Origin: JACCTH01 sp050741915
GTDB taxonomy: Bacteria; Actinomycetota; Acidimicrobiia; Spongiisociales; ZC4RG35
Length of the DNA: 63,455 nt
Assembly: GCA_050741915.1 (NCBI GenBank)
Contig: JBOGEX010000141.1
Location: 1 to 63,455 of the forward strand
Direction of reading: 5' to 3'
The translations under genes and the position numbers were made by a program. Within the stretch, counting starts at the first letter, position 1; each line of letters starts with the position of its first letter. Below the pieces are notes generated by a model. That model did not search any database. It saw nothing but the letters and a program-made list of their open reading frames with translations, and had not been told where the DNA came from. Positions 34,705 through 43,349 of this stretch are shown here, piece by piece.

Positions 34705-37332
34705 TTAGGCCATCTGGCGGAGCACGTAGTGGAGGATGCCGCCGTGCCTCAGGTACTCGACCTCGATCGGCGTATCCACCCGGGCTATCACCGGAATTTC
34801 AGTGACGGCGCCACCTTCCTTCGTCGCCTTGAGAAGGAGCCGTTGGCGGGGCACCAGATCATCGTCGACCTCGAGGTCGTAGGTCTCGGTCCCGGTGAGG
34901 CCGTAGGTGGTGGCGCCCTCGCCGGGCAAATACTCGATCGGAAGCACGCCCATCATCACCAGGTTCGAACGGTGAATTCGTTCGAAGCTCTCCACTAGGA
35001 CTGCCTTGACTCCCAAGAGGAAGGTTCCCTTCGCTGCCCAGTCACGCGATGACCCCATCCCATAGTCCTTCCCGCCCAGGACGAGCAGCGGGACACCTTT
35101 TGCCTGATAGTGGATGGCGGCGTCATAGACGCTCTTCACGGTGCCGTCCAGGAAGTCGGTGGTCCAACCACCTTCGGTTCCCGGTGCGAGGAAATTGCGG
35201 ACGCGAATGTTGGCGAAGGTGCCCCGGGTCATAACCCGGTCGTTGCCGCGGCGGGAGCCGTAGGAGTTGAAGAGTGCAGGTTGCACTCCGTGCTCGATCA
35301 GATATTGACCGGCGGGGGATTCGGGTTTGATCGAACCGGCCGGACTGATGTGATCGGTTGTCACCGAGTCACCGACCATGGCCAGGATGCGCGCACCTGT
35401 GACCGGAGCGATTGGGGCCGGCACCGGGGACAGGTCCTGAAAGAAGGGCGGCTCCTGGATATAGGTCGAGTGAGGCGACCAGTCGTAGAGCAACCCGGAG
35501 CTGGTGTCGATCTCCTGCCACTCCTCGGAGCCACCGAAGACGTCTGCGTAGCCATCGGTGAATTGCTGGCGGTTCACCGACTCAGCCACCACCCGCGCGA
35601 TCTCGTCCTGGCCGGGCCAGAGATCGGACAGCATCACCCCGGAGCCGGGGATGGGTTCGTTGAGCGGGTCCCAGTTGACTGTGCCCGCCAAGGCGTAGGC
35701 CACGACCAGCGGTGGCGAGGCGAGGTAGTTGGCGCGAACATCCGGCGAGATCCGGCCTTCGAAGTTGCGGTTGCCGGAGAGGACCGAGGCGGCCACGAGG
35801 CCGTGGGAATGGATCGCCGCCGATATCTCGTCTGGCAGCGGGCCGGAATTGCCGATACAGGTGGTGCACCCGTAGCCAACTAAGAAAAAGCCCGCGGCCT
35901 CGAGGTCGTCGAGGAGGCCAGCCTTCTGCAGGTAGTCGGTGACCACCTTTGACCCTGGCGCCAACGATGTCTTCACCCATGGTTTGCGAGTTAGCCCTTT
36001 GTCGCGAGCGTTGCGGGCGACGAGTCCTGCGGCGATCATTACGTCAGGGTTCGAGGTGTTGGTGCATGACGTGATGGCGGCGATCACCACGTCGCCATCG
36101 GTGAGATCGAACGCTCCCTCAGGTCCGCGCACCTCGACGACCGGTGCCGGTCCGGAACGCTCGTAGACAGTCGACGACACCTGACCCCAGTTGTTTTTCA
36201 TGTGGTCGAGGTCGACACGATCCTGGGGCCGACGAGGTCCGGCGAGTGCGGGGCGGACAGTGTGGAGGTCGAGGTCGAGACCGGAGCCGTACACGATCGG
36301 TTGGTTGTCGTCGCGCCACAGACCCTGGTGCCGGTAATAACTCTCGACGGTTTCGATCAGAGCCTCTGGTCGACCTGTGAAGCGCAGATACTCGATGGTC
36401 TGGTGGTCGACGGGGAAGAACCCAATGGTGGCTCCGTATTCGGGAGCCATGTTGGCGATGGTGGCGCGGTTGGCCACTGGCATCTCGTCAAGACCGGGTC
36501 CGTAGAACTCGACGAACTTCCCGACAACGCCATGGGCACGCAGCATCTCCGTGACCCGCAGGACCAGATCGGTAGCCGTGGCGCCCTCCCGCAGACGTCC
36601 GGTGAGACGAAAACCCACAACTTCCGGCAACAGCATCGAGATCGGCTGCCCGAGCATGGCTGCCTCTGCTTCGATGCCGCCGACTCCCCAGCCCACAACG
36701 CCGAGTCCGTTGATCATCGTGGTGTGGGAGTCGGTCCCTACGAGTGAATCCGGATAGAGCCATTCGCCGTCGTCCCAGCACACCTTTGCCAGGTACTCGA
36801 GATTGACCTGGTGGACGATGCCCGTGGCGGGCGGAACGACTCGAAAGTTGGCGAAGGCCTGCTGTCCCCACTTCAAGAATTGGTATCGCTCCTGGTTCCG
36901 CTCGAACTCCTTTCGGCTGTTGATCAGCAAGGCGTCGGACCGAGCGAACGCATCGACCTGGACGGAGTGGTCGATCACCAGGTCACACGGCACGCCCGGG
37001 TTGACCTTGGCCGCGTCCTCCTCACTTCCAGTCATGCGGACGATGGCGGCCCGCATGGCCGCCAGGTCGACGATGGTCGGTACCCCGGTGAAGTCCTGCA
37101 GCACTACCCGACCGGGGATAAAGGGGATCTCGGTCTCGCCGACGGAGGTCGCGTTGTAGGCCAGGATGCCGTCGACGTCAGCCTGTTGGACCAGCAAGCC
37201 GTCCCTTCGGCGCAAGGCCGCCTCCAACAAGACCCTGATCGAATAGGGCAGATGGGAGATACCTTCGAGAGAAGACAGAGGAGCGATACGCCGCTCGCCG
37301 AGGGGACTGAAAAAAACCTCAGGCGAGTTCAT
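34705..37332 (-). CDS. acnA: aconitate hydratase
   Basis: The 875-aa protein is a full-length AcnA/IRP-type aconitase. The [4Fe-4S] ligands are Cys423 (AITSCTNTSNP), Cys489 and Cys492 (GYGCTTCIGNSG). Other hallmarks are SLVGTDSHTTMINGLGVVGW, the swivelling-domain SYGSRRGNDRVM and GMGSSRDWAAKG. It interconverts citrate and isocitrate in the TCA cycle. The start codon is two bases behind the stop of a SufR-like regulator gene, so the pair is an operon and the regulator probably reports Fe-S status. Confidence 0.96.
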   Translation of the reverse strand: MNSPEVFFSPLGERRIAPLSSLEGISHLPYSIRVLLEAALRRRDGLLVQQADVDGILAYNATSVGETEIPFIPGRVVLQDFTGVPTIVDLAAMRAAIVRMTGSEEDAAKVNPGVPCDLVIDHSVQVDAFARSDALLINSRKEFERNQERYQFLKWGQQAFANFRVVPPATGIVHQVNLEYLAKVCWDDGEWLYPDSLVGTDSHTTMINGLGVVGWGVGGIEAEAAMLGQPISMLLPEVVGFRLTGRLREGATATDLVLRVTEMLRAHGVVGKFVEFYGPGLDEMPVANRATIANMAPEYGATIGFFPVDHQTIEYLRFTGRPEALIETVESYYRHQGLWRDDNQPIVYGSGLDLDLHTVRPALAGPRRPQDRVDLDHMKNNWGQVSSTVYERSGPAPVVEVRGPEGAFDLTDGDVVIAAITSCTNTSNPDVMIAAGLVARNARDKGLTRKPWVKTSLAPGSKVVTDYLQKAGLLDDLEAAGFFLVGYGCTTCIGNSGPLPDEISAAIHSHGLVAASVLSGNRNFEGRISPDVRANYLASPPLVVAYALAGTVNWDPLNEPIPGSGVMLSDLWPGQDEIARVVAESVNRQQFTDGYADVFGGSEEWQEIDTSSGLLYDWSPHSTYIQEPPFFQDLSPVPAPIAPVTGARILAMVGDSVTTDHISPAGSIKPESPAGQYLIEHGVQPALFNSYGSRRGNDRVMTRGTFANIRVRNFLAPGTEGGWTTDFLDGTVKSVYDAAIHYQAKGVPLLVLGGKDYGMGSSRDWAAKGTFLLGVKAVLVESFERIHRSNLVMMGVLPIEYLPGEGATTYGLTGTETYDLEVDDDLVPRQRLLLKATKEGGAVTEIPVIARVDTPIEVEYLRHGGILHYVLRQMA

Positions 37333-37334
37333 GA

Positions 37335-38087
37335 TCAGTTGCGACTACGGGTGGCGATTGCCACCGGTACCTCGGTCACGCAGTCTTCGTCGAGTTCGGT
37401 GTGGGGGATGAGCACTGGGCGACAGTCCTGGTGGAGGGCACCCATGATCCCGGCCACCATGCCCCGGTCGAGGGAACAAACAACCTCGGGATGATTAGTG
37501 GCGACTTCGCCAAAAGGACAGTGGCTGGTGAGAAGCCGGCTCCCTTCGCGGTCGACGGTGACCTCGAAGCCGACACCGCCCATCAACTTGGCCAGAGCTG
37601 CTACCGCCTCGTCGTACCCGGGCTCGGAAGGAGTGCCGAGTGACCCCGCCAATTCTTCCCCATACTCCCGGCCGATTTGCTCGGCGATGAGGGACACGTC
37701 GGCAGGGCGGACGCGGTTGAGGACTCGCACCAGAAGCTCGACTAGGAGGTCGTAGCGGCGCCCTGGATGTATGGCGACCGACTTCTGGGTGACCTCGTAT
37801 GCCTTGGCAGGCCGGCCCGCACCAGAGCCCCCGCGAGAGCGGTGGCGAGCGTGGCGGACGAAGCCCTCTTCGGTCAGCTTTTCGAGGTGGTGACGGGCGA
37901 CGTTGGGGTGAATCGAGAAAAGTTCGGCGATACGGGAGCTCGTCATCGGCTCGGCCGACTGCCGGAGGGCGAGATAGATCCCGCGCCGGGTAGGGTCGCC
38001 GAGGGCGGCGGCTAGTCCGCCGATACTGCGGTCAAGGCCCGCGATTGACTGGTCTGAGCGTCGAAGGTCGGGGCGGATAGAGGCCAC
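37335..38087 (-). CDS. SufR-like helix-turn-helix regulator with four C-terminal cysteines
   Basis: The 250-aa protein has a winged HTH at about 20-80 (GGLAAALGDPTRRGIYLALR, IAELFSIHPNVARHHLEKLT). Its C-terminal domain has cysteines at 180, 194, 212 and 226 (HCPFGEVATNHPEVVC, then DCRP and DCV), a spacing resembling SufR-type Fe-S sensors. The GTG at 38087 was chosen because a near-perfect TATAGT box sits six bases before it (leaderless). It is in an operon with aconitase and divergent from Mrp, an Fe-S carrier ATPase. I infer it represses or activates both according to cluster supply. Confidence 0.75.
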   Translation of the reverse strand: MASIRPDLRRSDQSIAGLDRSIGGLAAALGDPTRRGIYLALRQSAEPMTSSRIAELFSIHPNVARHHLEKLTEEGFVRHARHRSRGGSGAGRPAKAYEVTQKSVAIHPGRRYDLLVELLVRVLNRVRPADVSLIAEQIGREYGEELAGSLGTPSEPGYDEAVAALAKLMGGVGFEVTVDREGSRLLTSHCPFGEVATNHPEVVCSLDRGMVAGIMGALHQDCRPVLIPHTELDEDCVTEVPVAIATRSRN

Positions 38088-38159
38088 CCTGAAACTATAC
38101 TTTGGGGGCTCTTCCAACTCCTTGGCAAGGCTCTCGGGCCCAAACGCGGAGAGGAAATA

Positions 38160-39239
38160 GTGAGGACAAACGAAGAACTCGAACGCGCCCTGGGAGAGGT
38201 GATCGAACCTGCCTTAGGTCGGTCGCTCCGAGATCTGGGCCTGCTCGCCAATGTCGAGAAAGGGCTCCTGGGGGTAGCCCGGACGCAGGTGAACGTCCCG
38301 GTCCCCAACTATCCGTTTGCCGAGGAGTTGACAGAAAGCCTGCAAGGAGCCGCGAGTGGACGCCTATCCGTCGAACTCGTCACGATGGGTGAGGAGGAGG
38401 CAACGGCCTTCATCACCCGGTTGGTCGACGCCTCCGGGCCACGCGTGGGCCAGACCGGCTCGGCGACACGGGTGCTGGCGGTTTCCTCCGGTAAGGGCGG
38501 CGTCGGAAAGTCGTCGGTGACCACCAACCTGGCGGTGGCATTTGCCCGGCAGGGCAAGAAGGTCGGAGTGATCGACGCCGACATCTGGGGCTTCTCGATC
38601 CCGAAGATGCTCGGGGTGCACAACCCGCCTCTGGTGATCGGCGCGACCATCATTCCCCCGCTCGCTTTCGGCATCAAGGCCATGTCGATGGACTACTTCG
38701 TGCCCGACGACCGGGCGGTGGTTTGGCGGGGACCGATGTTGCACAAGGCGATCGAACAATTCCTCACCGATGTCTTCTGGGACAACCCCGACTATCTAAT
38801 AGTCGACATGCCTCCCGGGACCGGTGACATCGCAATCTCCATGAGCCAGTTCCTGCCCCGGGCCCAGGTGCTGCTGGTGACCACGCCCCAACCCACCGCC
38901 CAGAGGGTGGCGCGGCGAGCGGCATTGATGGCCGACACCGTCAACCAGGAAGTACTGGGCGTTGTGGAGAACATGAGCTGGTTCATCGCCGACGATGGGA
39001 AAAGATATGAGCTGTTCGGATCGGGCGGGGGCGAGGCGCTGGCCGAGGAGTTGAAGGTCCCGCTGCTGGCACAAGTCCCATTCCTGCCGGCGATGCGCGA
39101 GGGCGCCGACCAGGGGATTCCGGTTTCGCTGGCTGCTCCCGGGAGCGAGGCGGCGGCTGCGTTCGACCGACTGGCGGCCGGGGTGGAGGCGCGCCGGCCG
39201 CGGGTGCGGACTCACCCCCAGCTCGTAATCAACTCCTAA
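38160..39239 (+). CDS. mrp: Mrp/ApbC-family P-loop ATPase (Fe-S cluster carrier)
   Basis: The 359-aa protein has an N-terminal MIP18/DUF59 domain (about 5-85) and an ATPase domain with deviant Walker A SSGKGGVGKSS, VGVIDADIWGFSIP and VDMPPGTGDIA. The CxxC cluster motif of proteobacterial ApbC is absent (GVVENMSWFIADDGKRYELF has no cysteine), a feature I also associate with mycobacterial Mrp. Family proteins load Fe-S clusters on apo-proteins. The GTG start has AGAGGAAA upstream. It is divergent from the SufR-like/aconitase operon. Confidence 0.9.
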   Translation: MRTNEELERALGEVIEPALGRSLRDLGLLANVEKGLLGVARTQVNVPVPNYPFAEELTESLQGAASGRLSVELVTMGEEEATAFITRLVDASGPRVGQTGSATRVLAVSSGKGGVGKSSVTTNLAVAFARQGKKVGVIDADIWGFSIPKMLGVHNPPLVIGATIIPPLAFGIKAMSMDYFVPDDRAVVWRGPMLHKAIEQFLTDVFWDNPDYLIVDMPPGTGDIAISMSQFLPRAQVLLVTTPQPTAQRVARRAALMADTVNQEVLGVVENMSWFIADDGKRYELFGSGGGEALAEELKVPLLAQVPFLPAMREGADQGIPVSLAAPGSEAAAAFDRLAAGVEARRPRVRTHPQLVINS

Positions 39240-39253
39240 TCCATGAATGGATT
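39238..39253. terminator. small hairpin between convergent mrp and DUF4190 genes
   Basis: AATCCAT and ATGGATT with a GA loop form a perfect 7-bp stem directly on the mrp stop codon. It is the only structure in the 25-base convergent spacer. No T-run is present, so it is a weak terminator at best. Confidence 0.3.
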
Positions 39254-39264
39254 GGCGGCCGGCC

Positions 39265-39573
39265 TTAGCGACGAAATCCCTCGCTGATGGCGCCGGCGAT
39301 TCCTAAAGCGAACAGCAATAGCCAGAACAGGAAAAAGAGGAGACCGAGGCCGAGAAGGCAGGTGCCGACGATTCCACAGATTCGGCCGGCTTGAGCCATG
39401 CCGAGGTTCTCGCCCGGCCGGCGACCGGCGGCCACTGCCGCCAACTCGTCGTTGCCCAGCTTCCAGGCGATCGGTCCCAGGATTCCGCACACCACGAGCG
39501 AGAGGATGCCGAGCACCAGCACGGTGACTGCTTGGCTCGACTCCTGAGGAACCGGGGGATCACCGGTCGTCAT
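39265..39573 (-). CDS. DUF4190-domain membrane protein
   Basis: The 102-aa protein has two hydrophobic helices: VTVLVLGILSLVVCGILGPIAW and a second beginning VGTCLLGLGLLFFLFWLLLF. The GRRPGENLGMAQAGRICGIVG linker is typical of DUF4190. A very similar gene lies two positions upstream (39889), indicating duplication around a DUF2752 gene. The ATG at 39573 overlaps the DUF2752 stop by four bases. The role in the membrane is unknown. Confidence 0.82.
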   Translation of the reverse strand: MTTGDPPVPQESSQAVTVLVLGILSLVVCGILGPIAWKLGNDELAAVAAGRRPGENLGMAQAGRICGIVGTCLLGLGLLFFLFWLLLFALGIAGAISEGFRR

Positions 39574-39851
39574 TGGCCGAACAATCTCGAGACCGTCGGC
39601 AGACTGTCGTTGCTCAACCTGATCACCCAAACCGCCAGGAAAAGCAGGGCTGTTCCGCGCAGGCTGGCGTCAGCCAATTGGCGCCCAATCGGTCTCCAAC
39701 CGAGCTTGCGGGCTGCAAGCCACCACATCAGAGCTCCTCCCACTGCCAGCACGAGAAATGGAGCGAGGGGATGGAGCGCCCACGCCGCCGACCATTCGGC
39801 GCGACACAGGTGAGTGATCGCACGAGTCATCCCACAGCCCGGACACGCCAT
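39570..39851 (-). CDS. DUF2752-family membrane protein
   Basis: The 93-aa protein begins MACPGCGMTRAITHLCRAEW; the CPGCGxTRA motif and two following helices (PLAPFLVLAVGGALMWWLAA, TALLFLAVWVIRL) define DUF2752. The preceding codons (LCPFALITG) also match the family, so translation might begin slightly earlier at a non-standard codon just after the upstream stop. Function unknown. It is the middle gene of a DUF4190-DUF2752-DUF4190 operon. Confidence 0.8.
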   Translation of the reverse strand: MACPGCGMTRAITHLCRAEWSAAWALHPLAPFLVLAVGGALMWWLAARKLGWRPIGRQLADASLRGTALLFLAVWVIRLSNDSLPTVSRLFGQ

Positions 39852-39888
39852 GCCAGTGATGAGCGCGAAAGGACACAGGGTCGGGATC

Positions 39889-40194
39889 TCAGCCAGCGAA
39901 GCCCTCGCTGAAGAACGGTATCGCCACCATTCCCGTAGCCAAAAGAACCAGGCCTAGGCCCAGCAGCACGAGGGCGATGATCCCGCAGATTCGTCCGGCG
40001 TTGGCGGTACCGCGGTTCTGGGGCGGTCGGCGGCCTTCGTCGATGGCGCGGAGCTCGTTGTTTCCCATCACCAACGCCACTATTCCCAAAGGCGAACAGC
40101 AAACCAAACTGAGAATGCCGAGGACGAGGATTGTGGTCGCCTGGCTCGCTTCGGGGTAGGGGCTGGCCGGGGCGGGCGGCAACGGAACGGTCAT
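39889..40194 (-). CDS. DUF4190-domain membrane protein (paralogue)
   Basis: The 101-aa protein has two helices: TTILVLGILSLVCCSPLGIVAL, and a second covering GIIALVLLGLGLVLLATGMV. The linker GRRPPQNRGTANAGRICGII is clearly related to the gene at 39265. AAGGAG eight bases before the ATG gives a good ribosome site, so this is the first gene of the small-membrane-protein operon. Function unknown. Confidence 0.82.
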   Translation of the reverse strand: MTVPLPPAPASPYPEASQATTILVLGILSLVCCSPLGIVALVMGNNELRAIDEGRRPPQNRGTANAGRICGIIALVLLGLGLVLLATGMVAIPFFSEGFAG

Positions 40195-40235
40195 GTCGAA
40201 GAGCTCCTTGGGTGTGGCAGCCGGCAGGTTAGGGG

Positions 40236-41468
40236 TCAGACGCTCCGGAGGCCCGTTTCCAGGCCGCTTACCAGCTCGTCGACTTGAGACCTGGTCATGA
40301 TCAGCGGCGGCGAGATCTGCAACCCGTTGCCGACGACCGCACGCACGATCACACCCTTTCCTCTCGTCGCCGAGGCGACCCGGCTGGGGAGCGTGGCGTC
40401 GGAGGGGTCGAGTTGGAGGGCAGCCATCGCCCCGGTCCCGGCCCGCAGGGCGATGGCCGGTCCCTGACCGACGAGGGAGCCGAGGCTCGTCTCCAGTTCC
40501 TTCTCCAACTCGAGAGCCCGGGCAAAGATGGGCTCGTCCTCGTAGATCCGCAGCACTTCCAGTCCGGCAGCACAAACGGTGGCATGCCCCGAGTAGGTGT
40601 AACCGTGACGCCAGACGACCCCGGGTTGGGAGAAGAAAGGTTCGGCGACTTGAGGCGCGGCGACCATCCCGCCCAATGGCAGATAGCCGGCCGTAACCCC
40701 TTTGGCGAAGAGAATTAGGTCGGGATCGAGGTCGAAGCGAGTCGCGGCAAACCAGTCACCGATCCTCCCGAATCCGGTGATCACCTCATCTGAGATGAAC
40801 AGCCCACCCGCCGCTCGTACGAGGTCGCGAGCGGCGTGGAGATAGTCGACGGGAACCGGCCTCACCCCGCCGGCGCCGATCACTGGCTCGCAGTAGATGC
40901 CGGCGATCCGTTCCGGTCCGGCATGGTCGATGGCCTTCTCGATCGCCTCGGTGTCGTCGTAAGGAACGAGGACCACGTCGGGGACGAGATCTCCATAGCC
41001 ACTCCGGTTGGGCTCGATTCCGGCCAGCGAGGTCCCGTAGGTGTGCATCCCGTGATAGGCCCACTCCCGGGCGATGAATACCGTCCGCTCGGGCGCACCT
41101 GTCAGTTGGTGATAACGACGAACGAGTTTGGCAGCGGAATCGACCGCATCCGATCCGCCGCTGGTGAAGAAGACCTTCGACCTCGGATCGGGGCTGTGCG
41201 AGGCGATCCGCTCGGCCAGCTCCAAAGTGGGCTCGGTGACGTAGTCGGTGAAGTTGTGATAGGCGAAGATCGCGGCCATTTGTCGGGCCACGGCTTCACC
41301 GATCTCCCGGCGACCGTAACCGAGGTTGGCAAACCAGAGACCGGCAGTCCCATCGAGGTAGCGATTGCCCTCGCGGTCCCATACATAGCACCCCTCTCCG
41401 CGGGTAACTACGAAGGGGGCATTTTGGACCGTGCTCATTTCGGCGAAAGCGTGCCAGAGAGAAGACAT
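40236..41468 (-). CDS. class III PLP-dependent aminotransferase
   Basis: The 410-aa omega-amino acid/diamine-type aminotransferase has GTAGLWFANLGYGRREIGEA, VFFTSGGSDAVDSAAKL (cofactor phosphate loop), GLFISDEVITGFGRIGDWFA (Asp holding PLP) and the Schiff-base Lys in LILFAKGVTAGYLPLGGM. It probably transfers an amino group from an omega-amino acid or amine to pyruvate or 2-oxoglutarate. The ATG is eight bases after TAGCCT. A family-A repeat lies upstream. Confidence 0.9.
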   Translation of the reverse strand: MSSLWHAFAEMSTVQNAPFVVTRGEGCYVWDREGNRYLDGTAGLWFANLGYGRREIGEAVARQMAAIFAYHNFTDYVTEPTLELAERIASHSPDPRSKVFFTSGGSDAVDSAAKLVRRYHQLTGAPERTVFIAREWAYHGMHTYGTSLAGIEPNRSGYGDLVPDVVLVPYDDTEAIEKAIDHAGPERIAGIYCEPVIGAGGVRPVPVDYLHAARDLVRAAGGLFISDEVITGFGRIGDWFAATRFDLDPDLILFAKGVTAGYLPLGGMVAAPQVAEPFFSQPGVVWRHGYTYSGHATVCAAGLEVLRIYEDEPIFARALELEKELETSLGSLVGQGPAIALRAGTGAMAALQLDPSDATLPSRVASATRGKGVIVRAVVGNGLQISPPLIMTRSQVDELVSGLETGLRSV

Positions 41469-41491
41469 GAGGAGAGAGGCTAAACAGCGCG

Positions 41492-41536
41492 CCCCCCTCC
41501 CCGGCTCCGCCGGTAGTCCCCCCTGCGGAGGGAGAG
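41492..41536 (+). repeat. dispersed palindromic repeat, family A, copy 2
   Basis: This copy has the same double-hairpin unit as at 17379 (CCGGCTCCGCCGG, then a C-run/G-run hairpin), with TAG for TAC in the linker. It lies between the aminotransferase start and the pntB stop, both on the minus strand. Confidence 0.85.
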
Positions 41537-41543
41537 ACGGGGG

Positions 41544-42932
41544 CTAGGAGGCCTTGACTTCGGCGATCAACTTCTGCAGCGACGCTTTGGCATCGCCAAA
41601 CAGCATGGCTGTGTTCTCGGCGTAGAAGAGCTCATTTTCAATTCCGGCGAAACCGGGTGCCATCCCCCGCTTGAGCACGATGACCCGTCGCGCCCGATCG
41701 GCATTGAGAATCGGCATCCCGTAGATCGGGCTGGCGGGGTCGTTGCGCGCCGCCGGATTGACGACATCGTTGGCACCGATGATCAAGGCCAGGTCGGCCT
41801 CTTCGAATCGAGAGTTGATCTCGTCCATCTCGTACAGCCGGTCATAGGGGACATTGGCCTCGGCCAACAAGACGTTCATGTGGCCCGGCATCCTTCCGGC
41901 GACGGGGTGGATGGCGTAACGAACCTCGCCCCCGTTCTTCTCGATCAGATCGGCCAGCTCGCGAATTTGGTGCTGCGCCTGCGCTACTGCCAGCCCGTAT
42001 CCAGGGATGACGATGACCGAGTGGGCATAGGCAAGCTGGAGGGCCGCGTCCTCGGCGGTGATTGAGGCAACCGACAACCCTTCCGCCGAGCGCGTCGACG
42101 TGGTGGGAGCGGAGCCGAAGGCGCCGAACAAAATGTTGCTGAACGATCGGTTCATCGCCTTCGACATCACGATCGAGAGGATGAAGCCGCTGGCGCCGTC
42201 GAGGGCGCCGGCGATGATGAGCACGTCGTTGCCGATGGCAAAACCGGTGGCGGAGGCCGCCAGCCCCGCATAGGAGTTCATCAGCGAGATGACGACCGGC
42301 ATGTCGGCGCCTCCGATCGGCAAGACCAAAAAGAGTCCGATCATCGCCGCCAGGATCAACATTCCATAGAAGGCAACACTCGCCTCCGGGTTCATGACCA
42401 CCCAGACGAAAAGCCCGAGCGCGATCGCGGCCAGGGTCAGGTTGACGGCGTTCTGCCCTCGATAGGTAATCGGCCGGCCGGGGAGGAATTCGGCCAGCTT
42501 GCCAAAGGCGACGAAGGAGCCGGTGACGGTCAGCGCTCCGAACAGGACTTCGAACCCAAGGGCCGCCATCTTGGCGAGGCCAATCTCATGACCTTCGCTG
42601 AGATCGGTGTAGTACTCGCTGACTCCCACCAAAGTGGCGGCCAGCGCCCCGAACATATGGGAGAAGGCGATGCGCTGGGGCATCGCCGTCATCGGAACCC
42701 AAACGCCTAGTGGATACCCAATCAATGAACCCAGCACGAGACCGACGAGGATCCAGCCGTAGCTAACGACCTCGGTCTTGACGAGGGTGCCGATGATGGC
42801 GATCAGCATTCCGATCGCGGCCAGCAACATTCCGCGGCGTGCCTTGTCGGGCTTGGTGAGGCCCCGCAAACCGAGCACGAAGAGAACAGAGGCGGCGAGA
42901 TACGCCAGCTGACTGACGACTTCTCGATTCAC
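41544..42932 (-). CDS. pntB: NAD(P) transhydrogenase subunit beta
   Basis: The 462-aa protein has about nine N-terminal membrane helices (1-265) and a C-terminal NADP(H)-binding domain III with VIVIPGYGLAVAQAQHQIRE (GYGxAVAQAQ), HPVAGRMPGHMNVLLAEANVP and the IGANDVVNPAA loop. It couples proton flow to hydride transfer between NADH and NADP. The GTG start lies eight bases behind the stop of the small alpha-2 gene. The NAD(H)-binding subunit gene is not next to it. Confidence 0.95.
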   Translation of the reverse strand: MNREVVSQLAYLAASVLFVLGLRGLTKPDKARRGMLLAAIGMLIAIIGTLVKTEVVSYGWILVGLVLGSLIGYPLGVWVPMTAMPQRIAFSHMFGALAATLVGVSEYYTDLSEGHEIGLAKMAALGFEVLFGALTVTGSFVAFGKLAEFLPGRPITYRGQNAVNLTLAAIALGLFVWVVMNPEASVAFYGMLILAAMIGLFLVLPIGGADMPVVISLMNSYAGLAASATGFAIGNDVLIIAGALDGASGFILSIVMSKAMNRSFSNILFGAFGSAPTTSTRSAEGLSVASITAEDAALQLAYAHSVIVIPGYGLAVAQAQHQIRELADLIEKNGGEVRYAIHPVAGRMPGHMNVLLAEANVPYDRLYEMDEINSRFEEADLALIIGANDVVNPAARNDPASPIYGMPILNADRARRVIVLKRGMAPGFAGIENELFYAENTAMLFGDAKASLQKLIAEVKAS

Positions 42933-42939
42933 GGCGGGT

Positions 42940-43233
42940 TCAGCTCTGCTTGTCGTCCGTGGCTGCGCGCTTGAACATCGACAACATACGGTCGGTGATG
43001 AGGAATCCGCCGACGACGTTGGCCATCGCGGCCGTCACCGCGACCACGCCGAGGACGGTCGAGAGGGTGTTGCGATCGGACCCGGCCGCCACCAACGAAC
43101 CGACGAGCGAGATGCCGGAGATGGCGTTGGTGGCAGCCATCAACGGCGTGTGGAGCAGGGCCGGGACTCTGGTGATGATCTGGTAGCCGACAAAGGCGGC
43201 GAGGACGAAGACGTAGAGATCGGAGAAGGACAT
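42940..43233 (-). CDS. pntAB: NAD(P) transhydrogenase small membrane subunit (alpha part 2)
   Basis: The 97-aa protein has three to four helices. YVFVLAAFVGYQIITRVPAL, LHTPLMAATNAISGISLVGS and VTAAMANVVGGFLITDRMLS are the alpha-2 membrane signatures. The ATG at 43233 follows TAGGCT by eight bases; a GTG at 43260 would add nine residues. It forms an operon with pntB. Upstream, where pntAA is normally found, there is instead a palindromic repeat and a divergent thiF-like gene. Confidence 0.9.
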   Translation of the reverse strand: MSFSDLYVFVLAAFVGYQIITRVPALLHTPLMAATNAISGISLVGSLVAAGSDRNTLSTVLGVVAVTAAMANVVGGFLITDRMLSMFKRAATDDKQS

Positions 43234-43279
43234 CGGGAAAAAGCCTAGAACCGACGCCACGAGGCACGCGACTCTGTTT

Positions 43280-43324
43280 CCCCCCTCCCCGCCTGCGGCG
43301 GTACTCCCCCTTCGGGGGGAGAAA
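43280..43324 (+). repeat. dispersed palindromic repeat, family A, copy 3
   Basis: C-run, a variant first hairpin (CCGCCTGCGGCGG), TA, then CTCCCCCTTCGGGGGGAG and GAAA. Compensating changes keep both helices while the loops differ, which supports selection for structure. It lies in the divergent spacer between pntAB and the rhodanese-ThiF gene. Confidence 0.85.
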
Positions 43325-43349
43325 CACGGGCAGCCTCTAGGCTTCGGCC

